Assembly: GCA_038317345.1 (NCBI GenBank)
Contig: JBBQBH010000001.1
Span: 70,477 to 134,476, forward strand
DNA length: 64,000 nt
Direction of reading: 5' to 3'
Source of the DNA: Mayfieldus sp038317345
GTDB lineage: Bacteria > Actinomycetota > Thermoleophilia > Solirubrobacterales > 70-9
Position 1 is the first letter of the stretch; each line of letters begins with the position of its first letter. Of the stretch, positions 9,364-17,676 are shown one piece after another. The notes below the pieces were generated by a model. It did no database searches and was not told the DNA's origin. It worked only from the letters and a program-made list of their open reading frames with translations. Made by a program: the position numbers and the translations under genes.

Positions 9364-10142
9364 AGCGCGAATGGCGCGATCTGCGGGCCACGATCGGCGC
9401 TCGGCTCGAACACCAAACCCGCCGCATACCGCCGGCTCGGCGGTTGCGCTTCCAGCTCGTCTTGGAGACGGTCAACGGGATCGCCGCCGAGCGCCCTCTG
9501 CGAGTGCTCGATGCCGGAGCCGGCGAGGGCCTGCTCGCGATGGCGATCGCTCGACGGCACCGCGACTGGCAGATCGTCGCCGCCGATGCCGACGATGCGG
9601 TGCTCGACCGCGGACGTCGCCTAAAAGAGCAGGCGAGCGTCAGCAGCGTCGACTTCGTCAGGGCAGACCTCACCGACGATCTTGGGTCCGAGCAGTTTGA
9701 CCTCGTGCTGGCCATAGAGTGCCTCGTGGAGATTCCGGACGACGACGCCGCGCTACGCGCAATGGCCCGCGCCCTGCGGCCCGGTGGACGCTTGATCGCG
9801 CACGTGCCAGAGCGTGATTGGATGCCGGTGCTCCCCGGAAGTTCTCGCACTTGGCGGTACGAGGTCCGCCACGGCTACAGCGCGGAGGAGCTCGCTGCGA
9901 AGTTGGAGCGGGCCGGGCTCGTCGTGGGTCGAATCAGACCGACCGCTCGGAGCGCGGTCTTTCTAGGCCAGGAGATCGCTGATCGCATCAAGGATCGGTC
10001 GCTGGCAGTGCGCCTAGCTGCACTGCCCGTCACGGCGGGGTCGGTACGACTCGAGCGGTGGGGACTGACCTGGGGGCCACGCCGAGCGCTGCTGGCCGAC
10101 GCGCAGCGACCGCGCTCCGATGCTCCAAGGCAGCCTCGATAG
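9360..10142 (+). CDS. Class I SAM-dependent methyltransferase
   Basis: A 260-residue protein starting at a TTG that overlaps the flippase stop (TTGA). The SAM-binding motif I is VLDAGAGEGLLAMAIA near residue 44; the acidic second strand IVAADADD, the motif LVLAIECLVEIPDDD, and ALRPGGRLIAHVPERDW complete a methyltransf_11/25-type fold. The C-terminal third is basic. It is probably a sugar or lipid methylase for the exported glycan, since it lies between the flippase and a glycosyltransferase. The acceptor is unknown. Confidence 0.8.
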   Translation: MKREWRDLRATIGARLEHQTRRIPPARRLRFQLVLETVNGIAAERPLRVLDAGAGEGLLAMAIARRHRDWQIVAADADDAVLDRGRRLKEQASVSSVDFVRADLTDDLGSEQFDLVLAIECLVEIPDDDAALRAMARALRPGGRLIAHVPERDWMPVLPGSSRTWRYEVRHGYSAEELAAKLERAGLVVGRIRPTARSAVFLGQEIADRIKDRSLAVRLAALPVTAGSVRLERWGLTWGPRRALLADAQRPRSDAPRQPR

Positions 10143-10234
10143 GGCCCTTCCGGCGCGCCCCCGCGACCCTCACCGCGCGGTTGGTCGAGGCGCAGCTACG
10201 ATCGAGACGAGATGTCGGCTTCTTCCGGCTTGGT

Positions 10235-10240
10235 GGAGGT
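10235..10240 (+). promoter_or_regulatory. Ribosome binding site deciding a GTG start
   Basis: GGAGGT lies nine bases before GTG at 10250. This favours a 340-residue product over longer forms that would begin inside the upstream methyltransferase gene. Confidence 0.6.
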
Positions 10241-10249
10241 GTCGCGGAC

Positions 10250-11272
10250 GTGACGCCGTTCATCGCTCCCTCCGCTCCCCCAGGGGGGCGAGCGGAGGGC
10301 GTTCCAACATTCTCCGTGATCATTCCCGCATACCAAGCCGCTGACGTTGTCGCGCAAGCAGTCGAGTCGGCGCTCGATCAGACCATCCCGGCCCATGAAG
10401 TGATCGTCTGCGACGACGGCTCCACCGACGACATCGAGGCGGCTCTCGCTCCCTATCGCGAGCGTGTGCTCTTCCTCCGCAAGGAGAACGGAGGTGGCGC
10501 GTCGGCGCTGAACACCGCAGCGCGCGCCGCGACGGGCGAGTTCGTCTCCCTGCTCGACGCCGACGATGCCTACGAGCCCGAGAGGATCGAGGCGGTCGGA
10601 GAGCTCGCCGCGGCGAGGCCGGACCTCGACATCGTGATGACAGATTCCTATATGGAGCTGGAGGGCCGGATCGTCGGGCGCTTCTCGGAGGAGACTCCGT
10701 TTGCCGCCGAGGCACAGCGGACCGCCATCCTCGATCGATGCTTCATCGCCTGGCCGGCGGTGCGACGGGACCGCCTACGCGCGATCGGCGGATTCGACGA
10801 GGCGCTGCGCATCGCCTACGACTGGGATTTCTGGCTCCGGCTGTTGTTCGACGGAGCTCGGGCTGGCCTTGTCGACGTGCCCTTGCACCGTTACCGGATC
10901 AGCGGCGAGAGCCTCAGCGGGGACCGCCCTGCAGCGTTGCGTGAGCGCGTCACCATTCTCGAGAAGGTGAGCGATGCCAGTCTCAGCGAGCGCGAGCGCG
11001 TGGCCTTGAGAAGGTCGCTTGCCAGCAAGCGATCGCGCGCGGCCCTGGCCGAGGCCCAGGCGGCACTGAGGGCCGGGTCCCCGGACGCGCGCCGGCGGGC
11101 GCTCATCGTCGCCGTCGGTCGCGGCTACGGAACGCCCACTCGACTGAACGCAATGCTCGCCGTCCTCGCTCCGCGGCTGGCCGCCCGTCGCCTGGAGCGG
11201 CAGGAGGCCCGGGCCGGCCGCTCACTGCTCCGGAGATCGATTCCCAATCAGGGACCAAGCCCCCCACCGTGA
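10250..11272 (+). CDS. Family 2 glycosyltransferase
   Basis: A GT2 enzyme of 340 residues. FSVIIPAYQAADVVAQAV, VIVCDDGSTDDIEAAL, SLLDADDAYEPERIE (metal-binding DxD) and AYDWDFWLRLLFDGA give the full GT2 motif set. The GTG start is supported by GGAGGT nine bases upstream; the frame is open further 5', but that region is the tail of the methyltransferase gene and has no family similarity. The C-terminal 80 residues are Ala/Arg-rich and helical. It is the last rightward gene of the polysaccharide locus, and its 3' end faces the GH26 gene. Confidence 0.85.
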   Translation: MTPFIAPSAPPGGRAEGVPTFSVIIPAYQAADVVAQAVESALDQTIPAHEVIVCDDGSTDDIEAALAPYRERVLFLRKENGGGASALNTAARAATGEFVSLLDADDAYEPERIEAVGELAAARPDLDIVMTDSYMELEGRIVGRFSEETPFAAEAQRTAILDRCFIAWPAVRRDRLRAIGGFDEALRIAYDWDFWLRLLFDGARAGLVDVPLHRYRISGESLSGDRPAALRERVTILEKVSDASLSERERVALRRSLASKRSRAALAEAQAALRAGSPDARRRALIVAVGRGYGTPTRLNAMLAVLAPRLAARRLERQEARAGRSLLRRSIPNQGPSPPP

Positions 11273-11347
11273 ATCGGAGCGCCAATCCTCGAGGCGAGCC
11301 CAGCCTCCAAGGAGGGCCGGTCGGAAGAACGTGGTTGGGGACTACAA

Positions 11348-12508
11348 CTAGCCGGAAGGGAGGATGGGCGACGCCGACAGCGAGCCAAGCGTATTCGTCG
11401 TGAACGCCGAGAACGCGATCCCAGCAACGAAAGCGGCCGACGAAGATGGCGATGATTCGACCGGCCAGTCGCTGTAGTTGCTCAGGCCGCTCTCGTACTT
11501 GTCGAACCAGAGCAGGCCGCGGACGTTCGGGAAGCGGGTCGGCAGGGCGCTGAACATGTCGCTGAGCCACTGCGCCTTCGAGCCGCCCGACTCGGTCGAT
11601 CCGACCTCGCCGAGGATCATCGGCTTCGATGGAGCGATCTGCATGACCTTGTCGTAGGTGCCGCCGAAGAGGTCCGCGAAGCTCGTCCAGGGGTCGTTGC
11701 TGTTGTAGCCGTCGAGGCAGGTCCAGTCGACGTAGCTGTCGCCCGGGTAGATGCTGGCGAGGTTCGCGAACTTGCCACTGGGATCCACATTCGGGCACCA
11801 CACCCAGGTGACGTTCGTGGCCCCGACGCTGGTGAAGATGTCGTGGACATGGCGCCACGCCGCGACGTAGTCGGCGGCGGTGTTGGGCTGCCCGAGAGCT
11901 CCGTTCCCGACGCCCCAAGTGAACCACGATCCGTTCATCTCCCACGCGTAGCGCAGGAAGAGCGGGTGGCCCCAGGACTTCGCCGCCGAGGCCCAGGAGC
12001 GGATGTAGCTATCCCGGGCTCCCGCCGCCACGCTGGCGTCGCTGACTCCGTTGTTCGCCCAGGAGAAGAAGGGGACGACGCCGTGGTTACGCACCTTCTC
12101 AAACATGCTCCTTTGGAAGCTGCAGTAACCGCCACACCACGCAGTGGAGTAGAACGGCGACGACCAGTGGAGGGCGGCGAGATGCTTGGCGCCAGCATTC
12201 CGCTGCTCAAACGCCGTGACCGCGTTCCAGTCCCACGGCGCCTCCGTCCCTGTGAACTGCTTGCCGATCCAGGCGCCCCAGAGGAAGGTTGGATCCGACC
12301 CCCCACTGCTTGCTCCACCGCAGTGCTTCTTCGCCGGGTGGTGGCGGTGGCAATGCTTCGATCCGCGGTGGCAATGCCTCTTGGCCGGGTGGTGGCGCTG
12401 GCAATGCTGCTTGGAGGCGTCTGATCGCGGCGAGGGAGTGACGACCAGCAGGCAGATTGCCGCCATCACCATGGCGAGCACCTTCAAGCCGTCCGCAAGT
12501 CGAGCCAC
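11348..12508 (-). CDS. Secreted GH26-like glycoside hydrolase
   Basis: A secreted glycosidase resembling family GH26 (beta-mannanase and related endoglycanases). A signal peptide (LKVLAMVMAAICLLVV) is followed by a Lys/His/Cys-rich stretch (residues 33-63, four Cys and many His, built from two near copies of CHRHHPAK) and the catalytic domain from FLWGAWIG on. LRYAWEMNGSW contains the likely acid/base Glu and MILGEVGST the likely nucleophile Glu, as in GH26. I chose GTG at 12508, with AAAGGGG eight bases upstream; a TTG nine codons earlier is possible. Next to export genes it may trim or release the polysaccharide made here; the substrate is not proven. Confidence 0.8.
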   Translation of the reverse strand: MARLADGLKVLAMVMAAICLLVVTPSPRSDASKQHCQRHHPAKRHCHRGSKHCHRHHPAKKHCGGASSGGSDPTFLWGAWIGKQFTGTEAPWDWNAVTAFEQRNAGAKHLAALHWSSPFYSTAWCGGYCSFQRSMFEKVRNHGVVPFFSWANNGVSDASVAAGARDSYIRSWASAAKSWGHPLFLRYAWEMNGSWFTWGVGNGALGQPNTAADYVAAWRHVHDIFTSVGATNVTWVWCPNVDPSGKFANLASIYPGDSYVDWTCLDGYNSNDPWTSFADLFGGTYDKVMQIAPSKPMILGEVGSTESGGSKAQWLSDMFSALPTRFPNVRGLLWFDKYESGLSNYSDWPVESSPSSSAAFVAGIAFSAFTTNTLGSLSASPILPSG

Positions 12509-12676
12509 CCGATAGACCCCTTTGTGGTATCCCAACGAGTCCGGGAGTCGTCCGGTTCGGCGTGGTGCTTAGATCGCATCGGTCGCCGCCGACTCTCGGA
12601 AATCCGCCAAAGCGGGAGGGTACTCTCCCGGGGGGCTGTCCTCGCGCAGGTCAACACGGGCATGGCTGTAGTCGAC

Positions 12677-13225
12677 CTACCGGCCGACTGAGCGCCAGAG
12701 CCAGATGCCTGTCCGGCCTCGCTCGACCTGCACGAAGCCCTCAGCTACCCATCCCGCCCGCTCGCAAAGCGCCTCGAGCTTTCTGCGGGTGTAGTGGTTG
12801 CGCCAGCCCCGCTCCTCGCGTTCGGGCTCGCTGAGTGGCTCGGCAGAGTCGAGGAACACATAGCTGAGAATCGCGAACGGGCAAATTCGCCGCAAGCCGG
12901 TCAGGAAGTCCTCGACGTCGGGCAGGTATTCGAGCAAGCCGAGCGCGAAGACGACGTCGAACTCGCGGTCGGGAAGGTCCTGCCTTAAATCGAGCTTGAT
13001 TACCTCCCTCGACTGCGGATGCAGGTCATATCCCTGATAGGTGAAGCTGCGACCGAGGGGGCTGGCGACCAAGTCGCGCAGGCGCTCGTTGCCACATCCA
13101 AGGTCGCCGACCGACGGGGAGCGGGAATCGAAAAGCCACTCAGAATTTTCGAACCACAGCTCGACCGCGCTCTCGGATCTCTCCTGCCACTTGTCCTGAA
13201 GGGGGCAACCGTTCTCGTTGCGCAC
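12677..13225 (-). CDS. Class I SAM-dependent methyltransferase
   Basis: A small methyltransferase of 182 residues. SVGDLGCGNERLRDLV is motif I, YQGYDLHPQS the acidic second strand, and DVVFALGLLEYLPDVEDFL the motif preceding the cofactor pocket. The GTG start gives a short N-terminal helix before the fold. It sits just downstream of the fused glycosyltransferase gene (37 bp gap), on the same strand, so the two are probably cotranscribed. The methyl acceptor cannot be told from sequence. Confidence 0.78.
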   Translation of the reverse strand: MRNENGCPLQDKWQERSESAVELWFENSEWLFDSRSPSVGDLGCGNERLRDLVASPLGRSFTYQGYDLHPQSREVIKLDLRQDLPDREFDVVFALGLLEYLPDVEDFLTGLRRICPFAILSYVFLDSAEPLSEPEREERGWRNHYTRRKLEALCERAGWVAEGFVQVERGRTGIWLWRSVGR

Positions 13226-13262
13226 CCGAGCAGGCGGTCAACCGCCAATCCTGTTGGGCCGT

Positions 13263-15074
13263 CTAAGACGCGAGTCGCTGCGTCCGCCCCCACTCCTTGA
13301 TGATCGTCTGCAACACCCGCGAGCCGTCGCGAACGGCGTTGAGGTTGCTCACGCCGTGAATCCGTTTCGCCTCGTAGCTTGGCACTTCACTGATCTTCAG
13401 GCCCGCGCTGACGATGCGCAGGTTCATCAGCGTCTCGACCTCAAAGCCCGGCACGTCGAGAGAGATGCAGGGCAGGCAGTGGATCCAGAAGGCGTTGTAG
13501 CCGTAGCAGAGGTCGGTGTATCGAGATCCATAGAGGATGTTGGCGGTTCTGCTCAGCCCCCAGTTTCCCAACCGCCGGATTCGCGTGATGTCTGCGCTTC
13601 CACCAGCTCCAAGGAACCTGGACCCCTTAGCGAAGTCGGCGCCTGCCAGAAGGTGCTCGACGAAGGTCGGGATCTCCGCGGGGTCGGCGGATCCGTCGGC
13701 GTCGAGGGTGACGATGATGTTCCCCGTGACAGCCGCGAACGCCGTTCGAAGCGCGTCTCCCTTTCCCCATCTCGGCTGCGCCAGCACCCGGACATCGGGA
13801 CGCAGCCGCCGTGCAGTGTCGACTGTGTCGTCGGTCGAGTTGCCGTCTACCAGGATCACTTCGTGAATGTCCTTGGGCATGCGCGCGAAGACATAGGGAA
13901 GGTTCCTGGCCTCGTTCATGGCCGGGACGATCACGCTGACCAGCGGAAAGCTGCGATCGTGGCCGTTCGCCCCTTTCCGCGCGTCATGCGAGGCCGCAGC
14001 TTCACCCAGATCAGCGGCGTGACTCCCGTTTCCGTGGTTATGCCCGTTGCCATTGAGATGGCCAGTACCGTTCCAGTGGCCATTTCCGCTGTGAATGCCA
14101 TTTCCATTCTGAAGGCTGTGCAGACCTCCATCGCCGTTGCCGTTTGCGGATCCGTACCTCTGCGCGGGGCCCAGCCCTGTAGTCAAGGGGCCCACGTCGA
14201 TCAGCGGCACTCCGGCGATCTCCCTGGCTGTAAGCGCCGCGGTCCCGGCAAGCTCGACCGGCTCGGGGAGCAGACTCACGCGGACGCCCACCGATTTGAA
14301 GGTATTGATCAGCCTCAACGTCGTTTCACGCTCGGCGACCCGGGGAGCGAGGATGACCCGGTCGGCGCGGTAGTGCTCGACTAGGGCGAGGACGTCGGCT
14401 CGCACTCCCAGGAGCCCGGTACCCTGCGGCGGCAGGGGAACTGACCCGGCCACTCGGGCCGTGACGTGGCGCGCCAGGATCCCCTCAATGCGCGCCGCGG
14501 TGTCGACCTCGCCGACCACCAGCCAGCGCTCTGCGGTCGCCGGACTGTCCTCCAGCGCGCGCGCAAGGCGTCGGTTGAGTAGACCCGCGCCGAAGGTCCA
14601 CAGCCAGACGGTCAGTCCCTGGAGGTGGCTCAGATCGGTGGACCCAAGGAGCGTTCCGCTCAGCAACCAGGCCACCCAGGAGAACAGCGCAGTGGTGCCG
14701 AAAAGTGTGGTGGTCCTGTTCAGGCCAATCCTGCCACCGCGCGTATTGGTCGCGGCAGTTGGATAGAGGCCTGCTCCCCAGTTGAGGGCGACGAGGATCG
14801 ACGCCGCGAGGAGCGTGCCGATCTGGAACGGAACGCGTGCAGTGAGAAGGACAGCCGTCAGCACCGCCCAGGCAGCGATGAAGTCGAGGCCGGGCAGCAT
14901 CCATCGCGGCGCTCGTCTGCTGCCCCAGCCAATGCGGGGCCGAAGCGCTGCGGAGACGGCAGCCCCGGCCAACTCGACCCCCCCTACCGGCGCGGCTGCA
15001 TGCGGCGTGGGACGCAGCTCTCCAACGTCGTTGGCCGAGGGTTCAGCAGCGTTCGTGGCCAGACTCCGGCTCAT
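13263..15074 (-). CDS. Fusion: CpsE/WbaP-like membrane half and DPM1-like GT2
   Basis: A 603-residue two-part protein. Residues about 50-170 have four hydrophobic helices, and 180-290 form a Rossmann-like domain (ERWLVVGEVDTAARIEGIL, LVEHYRADRVILAP) resembling the N-terminal half of polyprenyl-phosphate sugar-phosphotransferases. The catalytic sugar-transferase domain of those enzymes is absent. After an Asn/Gly/His-rich linker (residues 310-352, DNA 14019-14147) comes a GT2 domain with VSVIVPAMNEARNLPYVF, VILVDGNSTDDTVD, GKGDALRTAF and VTLDADGSADPAEI, typical of dolichol/polyprenyl-phosphate hexose synthases. I used ATG at 15074; the frame extends to a TTG at 15149. It probably makes a lipid-linked sugar for the locus. 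Confidence 0.75.
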   Translation of the reverse strand: MSRSLATNAAEPSANDVGELRPTPHAAAPVGGVELAGAAVSAALRPRIGWGSRRAPRWMLPGLDFIAAWAVLTAVLLTARVPFQIGTLLAASILVALNWGAGLYPTAATNTRGGRIGLNRTTTLFGTTALFSWVAWLLSGTLLGSTDLSHLQGLTVWLWTFGAGLLNRRLARALEDSPATAERWLVVGEVDTAARIEGILARHVTARVAGSVPLPPQGTGLLGVRADVLALVEHYRADRVILAPRVAERETTLRLINTFKSVGVRVSLLPEPVELAGTAALTAREIAGVPLIDVGPLTTGLGPAQRYGSANGNGDGGLHSLQNGNGIHSGNGHWNGTGHLNGNGHNHGNGSHAADLGEAAASHDARKGANGHDRSFPLVSVIVPAMNEARNLPYVFARMPKDIHEVILVDGNSTDDTVDTARRLRPDVRVLAQPRWGKGDALRTAFAAVTGNIIVTLDADGSADPAEIPTFVEHLLAGADFAKGSRFLGAGGSADITRIRRLGNWGLSRTANILYGSRYTDLCYGYNAFWIHCLPCISLDVPGFEVETLMNLRIVSAGLKISEVPSYEAKRIHGVSNLNAVRDGSRVLQTIIKEWGRTQRLAS

Positions 15075-15420
15075 CGGCCGATTCTGCAAAAGCGGCGTAA
15101 ATCTACCGCCGAGACAAGGTTTCCGTATCGTTTCCAGCAGTGCAAGCAAACGTCTCCTGGTCGCCCCGTGACCGGCTCTAGGGGCTCCCAGGTACTACCG
15201 CCTACCGAACCACCCCTCCTCGGAAGACCATTGCAAGTTAGGGATTGAGCTGGGCACCGCATATCCCCATTAATTGGACTTTGTGGCGTAACCCCCAAAG
15301 TGGGGAGGCTCCGGTACCCACTAGCCGGTATTTCGATCGTTTCTCGGCGCAAGGCAGCGCCCGCCAAGGCGACCTGGGCTCGCTATCCGGGACCGAGTCG
15401 CTCGCTCTCGGACTCGTCGC
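15075..15420. other. Intergenic region (346 bp)
   Basis: No gene recognised. It lies upstream of the fused glycosyltransferase gene and downstream of cdsA, both leftward. It is noticeably less G+C-rich between about 15220 and 15330. CCCCCAAAGTGGGG near 15293 can form a short hairpin. It should contain the promoter of the glycosyltransferase-methyltransferase pair. I found no match to a known riboswitch pattern. Confidence 0.4.
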
Positions 15421-16413
15421 TCAGTACACGAACGCGACCGACAGATAGTAGCCGACCACGATCGTGAACAGGACCGCGTCGAGGCGGTCGAGCAGGCCAC
15501 CGTGGGGGCCAAAGATGTTGCCGGTGTCCTTGATCCCGAGATCGCGCTTGACCATCGACTCGAACAGGTCGCCGATCGGGGCCAGAGCCGCGACGCAGGC
15601 GCCCATGATCAGCGCGTCGGTCCCAGTAAGCCAGTCCTGGTACAGGCCAGCGAACCAGAACGCCATCGTGCCGATCACGAAGCCGCCGATCAGTCCCTCC
15701 AGCGTCTTGTTCGGCGACAGGCGAGGAGCGATGCGGCGGCGCCCGAACAGACGACCGGTCGTGTAGGCGGCGGTATCGGTGGCGAAGGTCCCTACCAGCA
15801 CGTCGATCAGCAGCGCCCCGCCGTGGTTGGGGAGGTCGCGCAGCAGCACGGCGTGAACGAGCGGCAGTCCGATCCAGACGATCCCTAACAGCGTCACCGC
15901 CATCGAGACCGTGACGCCCTGGCGCTGATCGCGATTGGCGCTGAAAAGGAAGAGGAGGGGGAACGAGGCGACGGTGACCATCAGCACCTGAAAGGAATTG
16001 CCGTAGTGCGCGGCGACGATCATCGCCGGCACGGCCGCAAAGCCCGCCACCTGAACCGGACGCATCGACCGCGCCATCAGGAAGTACTCGCGAAGCCCGA
16101 TCACCCCGAGCATCACCATCGCCGCCGCGAATACGACCCCGCCCAGCGCCGTGATCGCGATCGCGAACACGATCCACGGGATCGCCACCAAGATCCGCTT
16201 GAGCGTCTCCCCGCTGGGCCCGCGCCGGCGGCGTCGCTCAGGCTGTGGCTCCGGCGGCGCCTGCGGCGCGAACGGCTCCATCTCCAGCGAATCGGGGTCG
16301 TCGCCGAAGATCGGATCCACCGAGCGACTGTCGTCGCCGAAGATCCGGTCGGCGTCGTCGAGGAAGCGCCCCCGCTTGCGTCCTTCTTGGTCGCCGGACT
16401 CCATCGTCGTCAC
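15421..16413 (-). CDS. cdsA: Phosphatidate cytidylyltransferase
   Basis: Makes CDP-diacylglycerol from phosphatidate and CTP at the membrane, feeding phospholipid synthesis. The C-terminal signature is complete: SMVKRDLGIKDTGNIFGPHG followed by GLLDRLD. About seven to eight hydrophobic helices precede it. The first 75 residues are a soluble acidic then Arg-rich extension (DDADRIFGDDSRSVDPIFGD) longer than in typical CdsA. The GTG start overlaps the uppS stop as GTGA, so lipid-carrier and phospholipid synthesis are coupled, as in many bacteria. Confidence 0.93.
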   Translation of the reverse strand: MTTMESGDQEGRKRGRFLDDADRIFGDDSRSVDPIFGDDPDSLEMEPFAPQAPPEPQPERRRRRGPSGETLKRILVAIPWIVFAIAITALGGVVFAAAMVMLGVIGLREYFLMARSMRPVQVAGFAAVPAMIVAAHYGNSFQVLMVTVASFPLLFLFSANRDQRQGVTVSMAVTLLGIVWIGLPLVHAVLLRDLPNHGGALLIDVLVGTFATDTAAYTTGRLFGRRRIAPRLSPNKTLEGLIGGFVIGTMAFWFAGLYQDWLTGTDALIMGACVAALAPIGDLFESMVKRDLGIKDTGNIFGPHGGLLDRLDAVLFTIVVGYYLSVAFVY

Positions 16414-17138
16414 CTTGCGCCGAAGCGCCGCTGACGCGCCTCGAACTCCTCCAGACAGGCGGCAAATGCCTCACGGTCGAAGTCCGGCCACAGCTCGTCG
16501 CGGAAGACGAGCTCGGAGTAGGCGCATTGCCAGAGCAGGTAGTTGGAGAGGCGCTGTTCGCCGCTGGTCCTTATGAGCAGGTCGGGGTCGTGCATGTCGG
16601 GGGCGTAGAGATGACCCCGGAACTCCTCTTCGGTTGCGCCTTGAAAGCTTCGCGCCGCGTCGACGATCTCCGCCCTGCCGCCGTAGTCGAAGGCGACGAA
16701 GAGGGTGATCCGATCATTCCCCTTGGTCACATTCTGCGCCCAATCCATGCGCTCGATCAGCTCAGGGGAGATTCCGTCTCGGCGCCCGATGAAGCGCATT
16801 CGCACACCCTCGTCGTCGAGCTCGGGGGTCTCACGGTCGATCCGCTCGCCGAACATCTGCATCAGGCCGTCGACTTCCTGCGATGAGCGCGACCAGTTCT
16901 CGGTCGAGAACGAGAATACGGTCAGCTCCTTGATCCCGAGCTCGACCGCGTCCCGCAGCCGCGCCTTGACGTTGTCGGCCCCGGCCTCATGGCCCTCGTT
17001 GACCGGCAGGCCGCGTTGTTGCGCCCAGCGGCCGTTGCCGTCGGTGATGATTGCGACGTAGCGCGCCGGGGACGCCTCCCCGCCGGCGCCCGTCTCAGAC
17101 CTCAAGGATTTCTTCTTCTTTTCCCTTGAGGAGGCCAT
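16410..17138 (-). CDS. uppS: Isoprenyl transferase (undecaprenyl diphosphate synthase family)
   Basis: A cis-prenyltransferase of 242 residues making the polyprenyl carrier for wall and polysaccharide synthesis. YVAIITDGNGRWAQQRGLP contains the catalytic Asp of the DGNGRWA motif; FSFSTENWSRS, VAFDYGGRAEIVDA, and DLLIRTSGEQRLSNYLLWQ are the other conserved blocks. The chosen ATG at 17138 lies 44 bp inside frr; a TTG at 17105 is a possible alternative that would shorten the basic N-terminus. Chain length of the product cannot be read. It is in the canonical frr-uppS-cdsA order. Confidence 0.92.
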   Translation of the reverse strand: MASSREKKKKSLRSETGAGGEASPARYVAIITDGNGRWAQQRGLPVNEGHEAGADNVKARLRDAVELGIKELTVFSFSTENWSRSSQEVDGLMQMFGERIDRETPELDDEGVRMRFIGRRDGISPELIERMDWAQNVTKGNDRITLFVAFDYGGRAEIVDAARSFQGATEEEFRGHLYAPDMHDPDLLIRTSGEQRLSNYLLWQCAYSELVFRDELWPDFDREAFAACLEEFEARQRRFGAR

Positions 17139-17661
17139 CGATCTCGCCGATCGCCTCGTCGGTGAGCTTCTGAAGCTCACTTTCCGCCCGGTGCTCTTCG
17201 TCCGAGCCGGTCTCACCCTCTTTCTTCAGCTCGCGCAGGTCGGCCATCACGTCGCGGCGGATGTTGCGCACCGCGACACGGCCCTCCTCGGCGACCCCAT
17301 GTACGACCTTGACCATCTCCTTGCGGCGGTCCTCGGTCAGCTCGGGAATCTGGAGGCGGATCACGTTGCCGTCGTTGTTCGGCGTCAGGCCGACGTCGGA
17401 CTCCAGGATCGACTTCTCGATCGACGCGATCGCCGACTTGTCGAACGGCGTCAGAGTCAGCAAGCGCGCGTCGGTCGTCGCGATGCTCGCCAGCTGCCGC
17501 AGGTCGGTCGGGGCGCCGTAGTAGTCGACCGTGATCCGGTCCAGAAGGTGCGGCGAGGCGCGCCCGGTACGCACCGTCGCCAGCTCGCCGCGGGTCGACT
17601 CGACCGACTTGCGCATCCGCTCTTTGGCGTCAGCGAGGAACTCGTCGATCATCTCGGCCAT
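17095..17661 (-). CDS. frr: Ribosome recycling factor
   Basis: A 188-residue RRF that, with EF-G, splits post-termination ribosomes. The N-terminus MAEMIDEFLADAKERMRKSV, the core TVRTGRASPHLLDRI, and LTEDRRKEMVKVVHGVAEEG are family signatures, and length matches the usual ~185. It starts at ATG 17661, 15 bp after pyrH, and overlaps the uppS start, in the conserved pyrH-frr-uppS order. Confidence 0.96.
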   Translation of the reverse strand: MAEMIDEFLADAKERMRKSVESTRGELATVRTGRASPHLLDRITVDYYGAPTDLRQLASIATTDARLLTLTPFDKSAIASIEKSILESDVGLTPNNDGNVIRLQIPELTEDRRKEMVKVVHGVAEEGRVAVRNIRRDVMADLRELKKEGETGSDEEHRAESELQKLTDEAIGEIDGLLKGKEEEILEV

Positions 17662-17676
17662 CGGTCACTCCCAGGG

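Noticed and set aside
12536..12676. Extra gene between GH26 and the methyltransferase
   Set aside because: Short frames only, no motif, and the spacing suits a promoter for the GH26 gene.
15075..15420. Possible cyclic-dinucleotide riboswitch before the fused glycosyltransferase gene
   Set aside because: The region is structured and less G+C-rich, but I could not place the conserved cores of the GEMM or ydaO classes, so no RNA is called.
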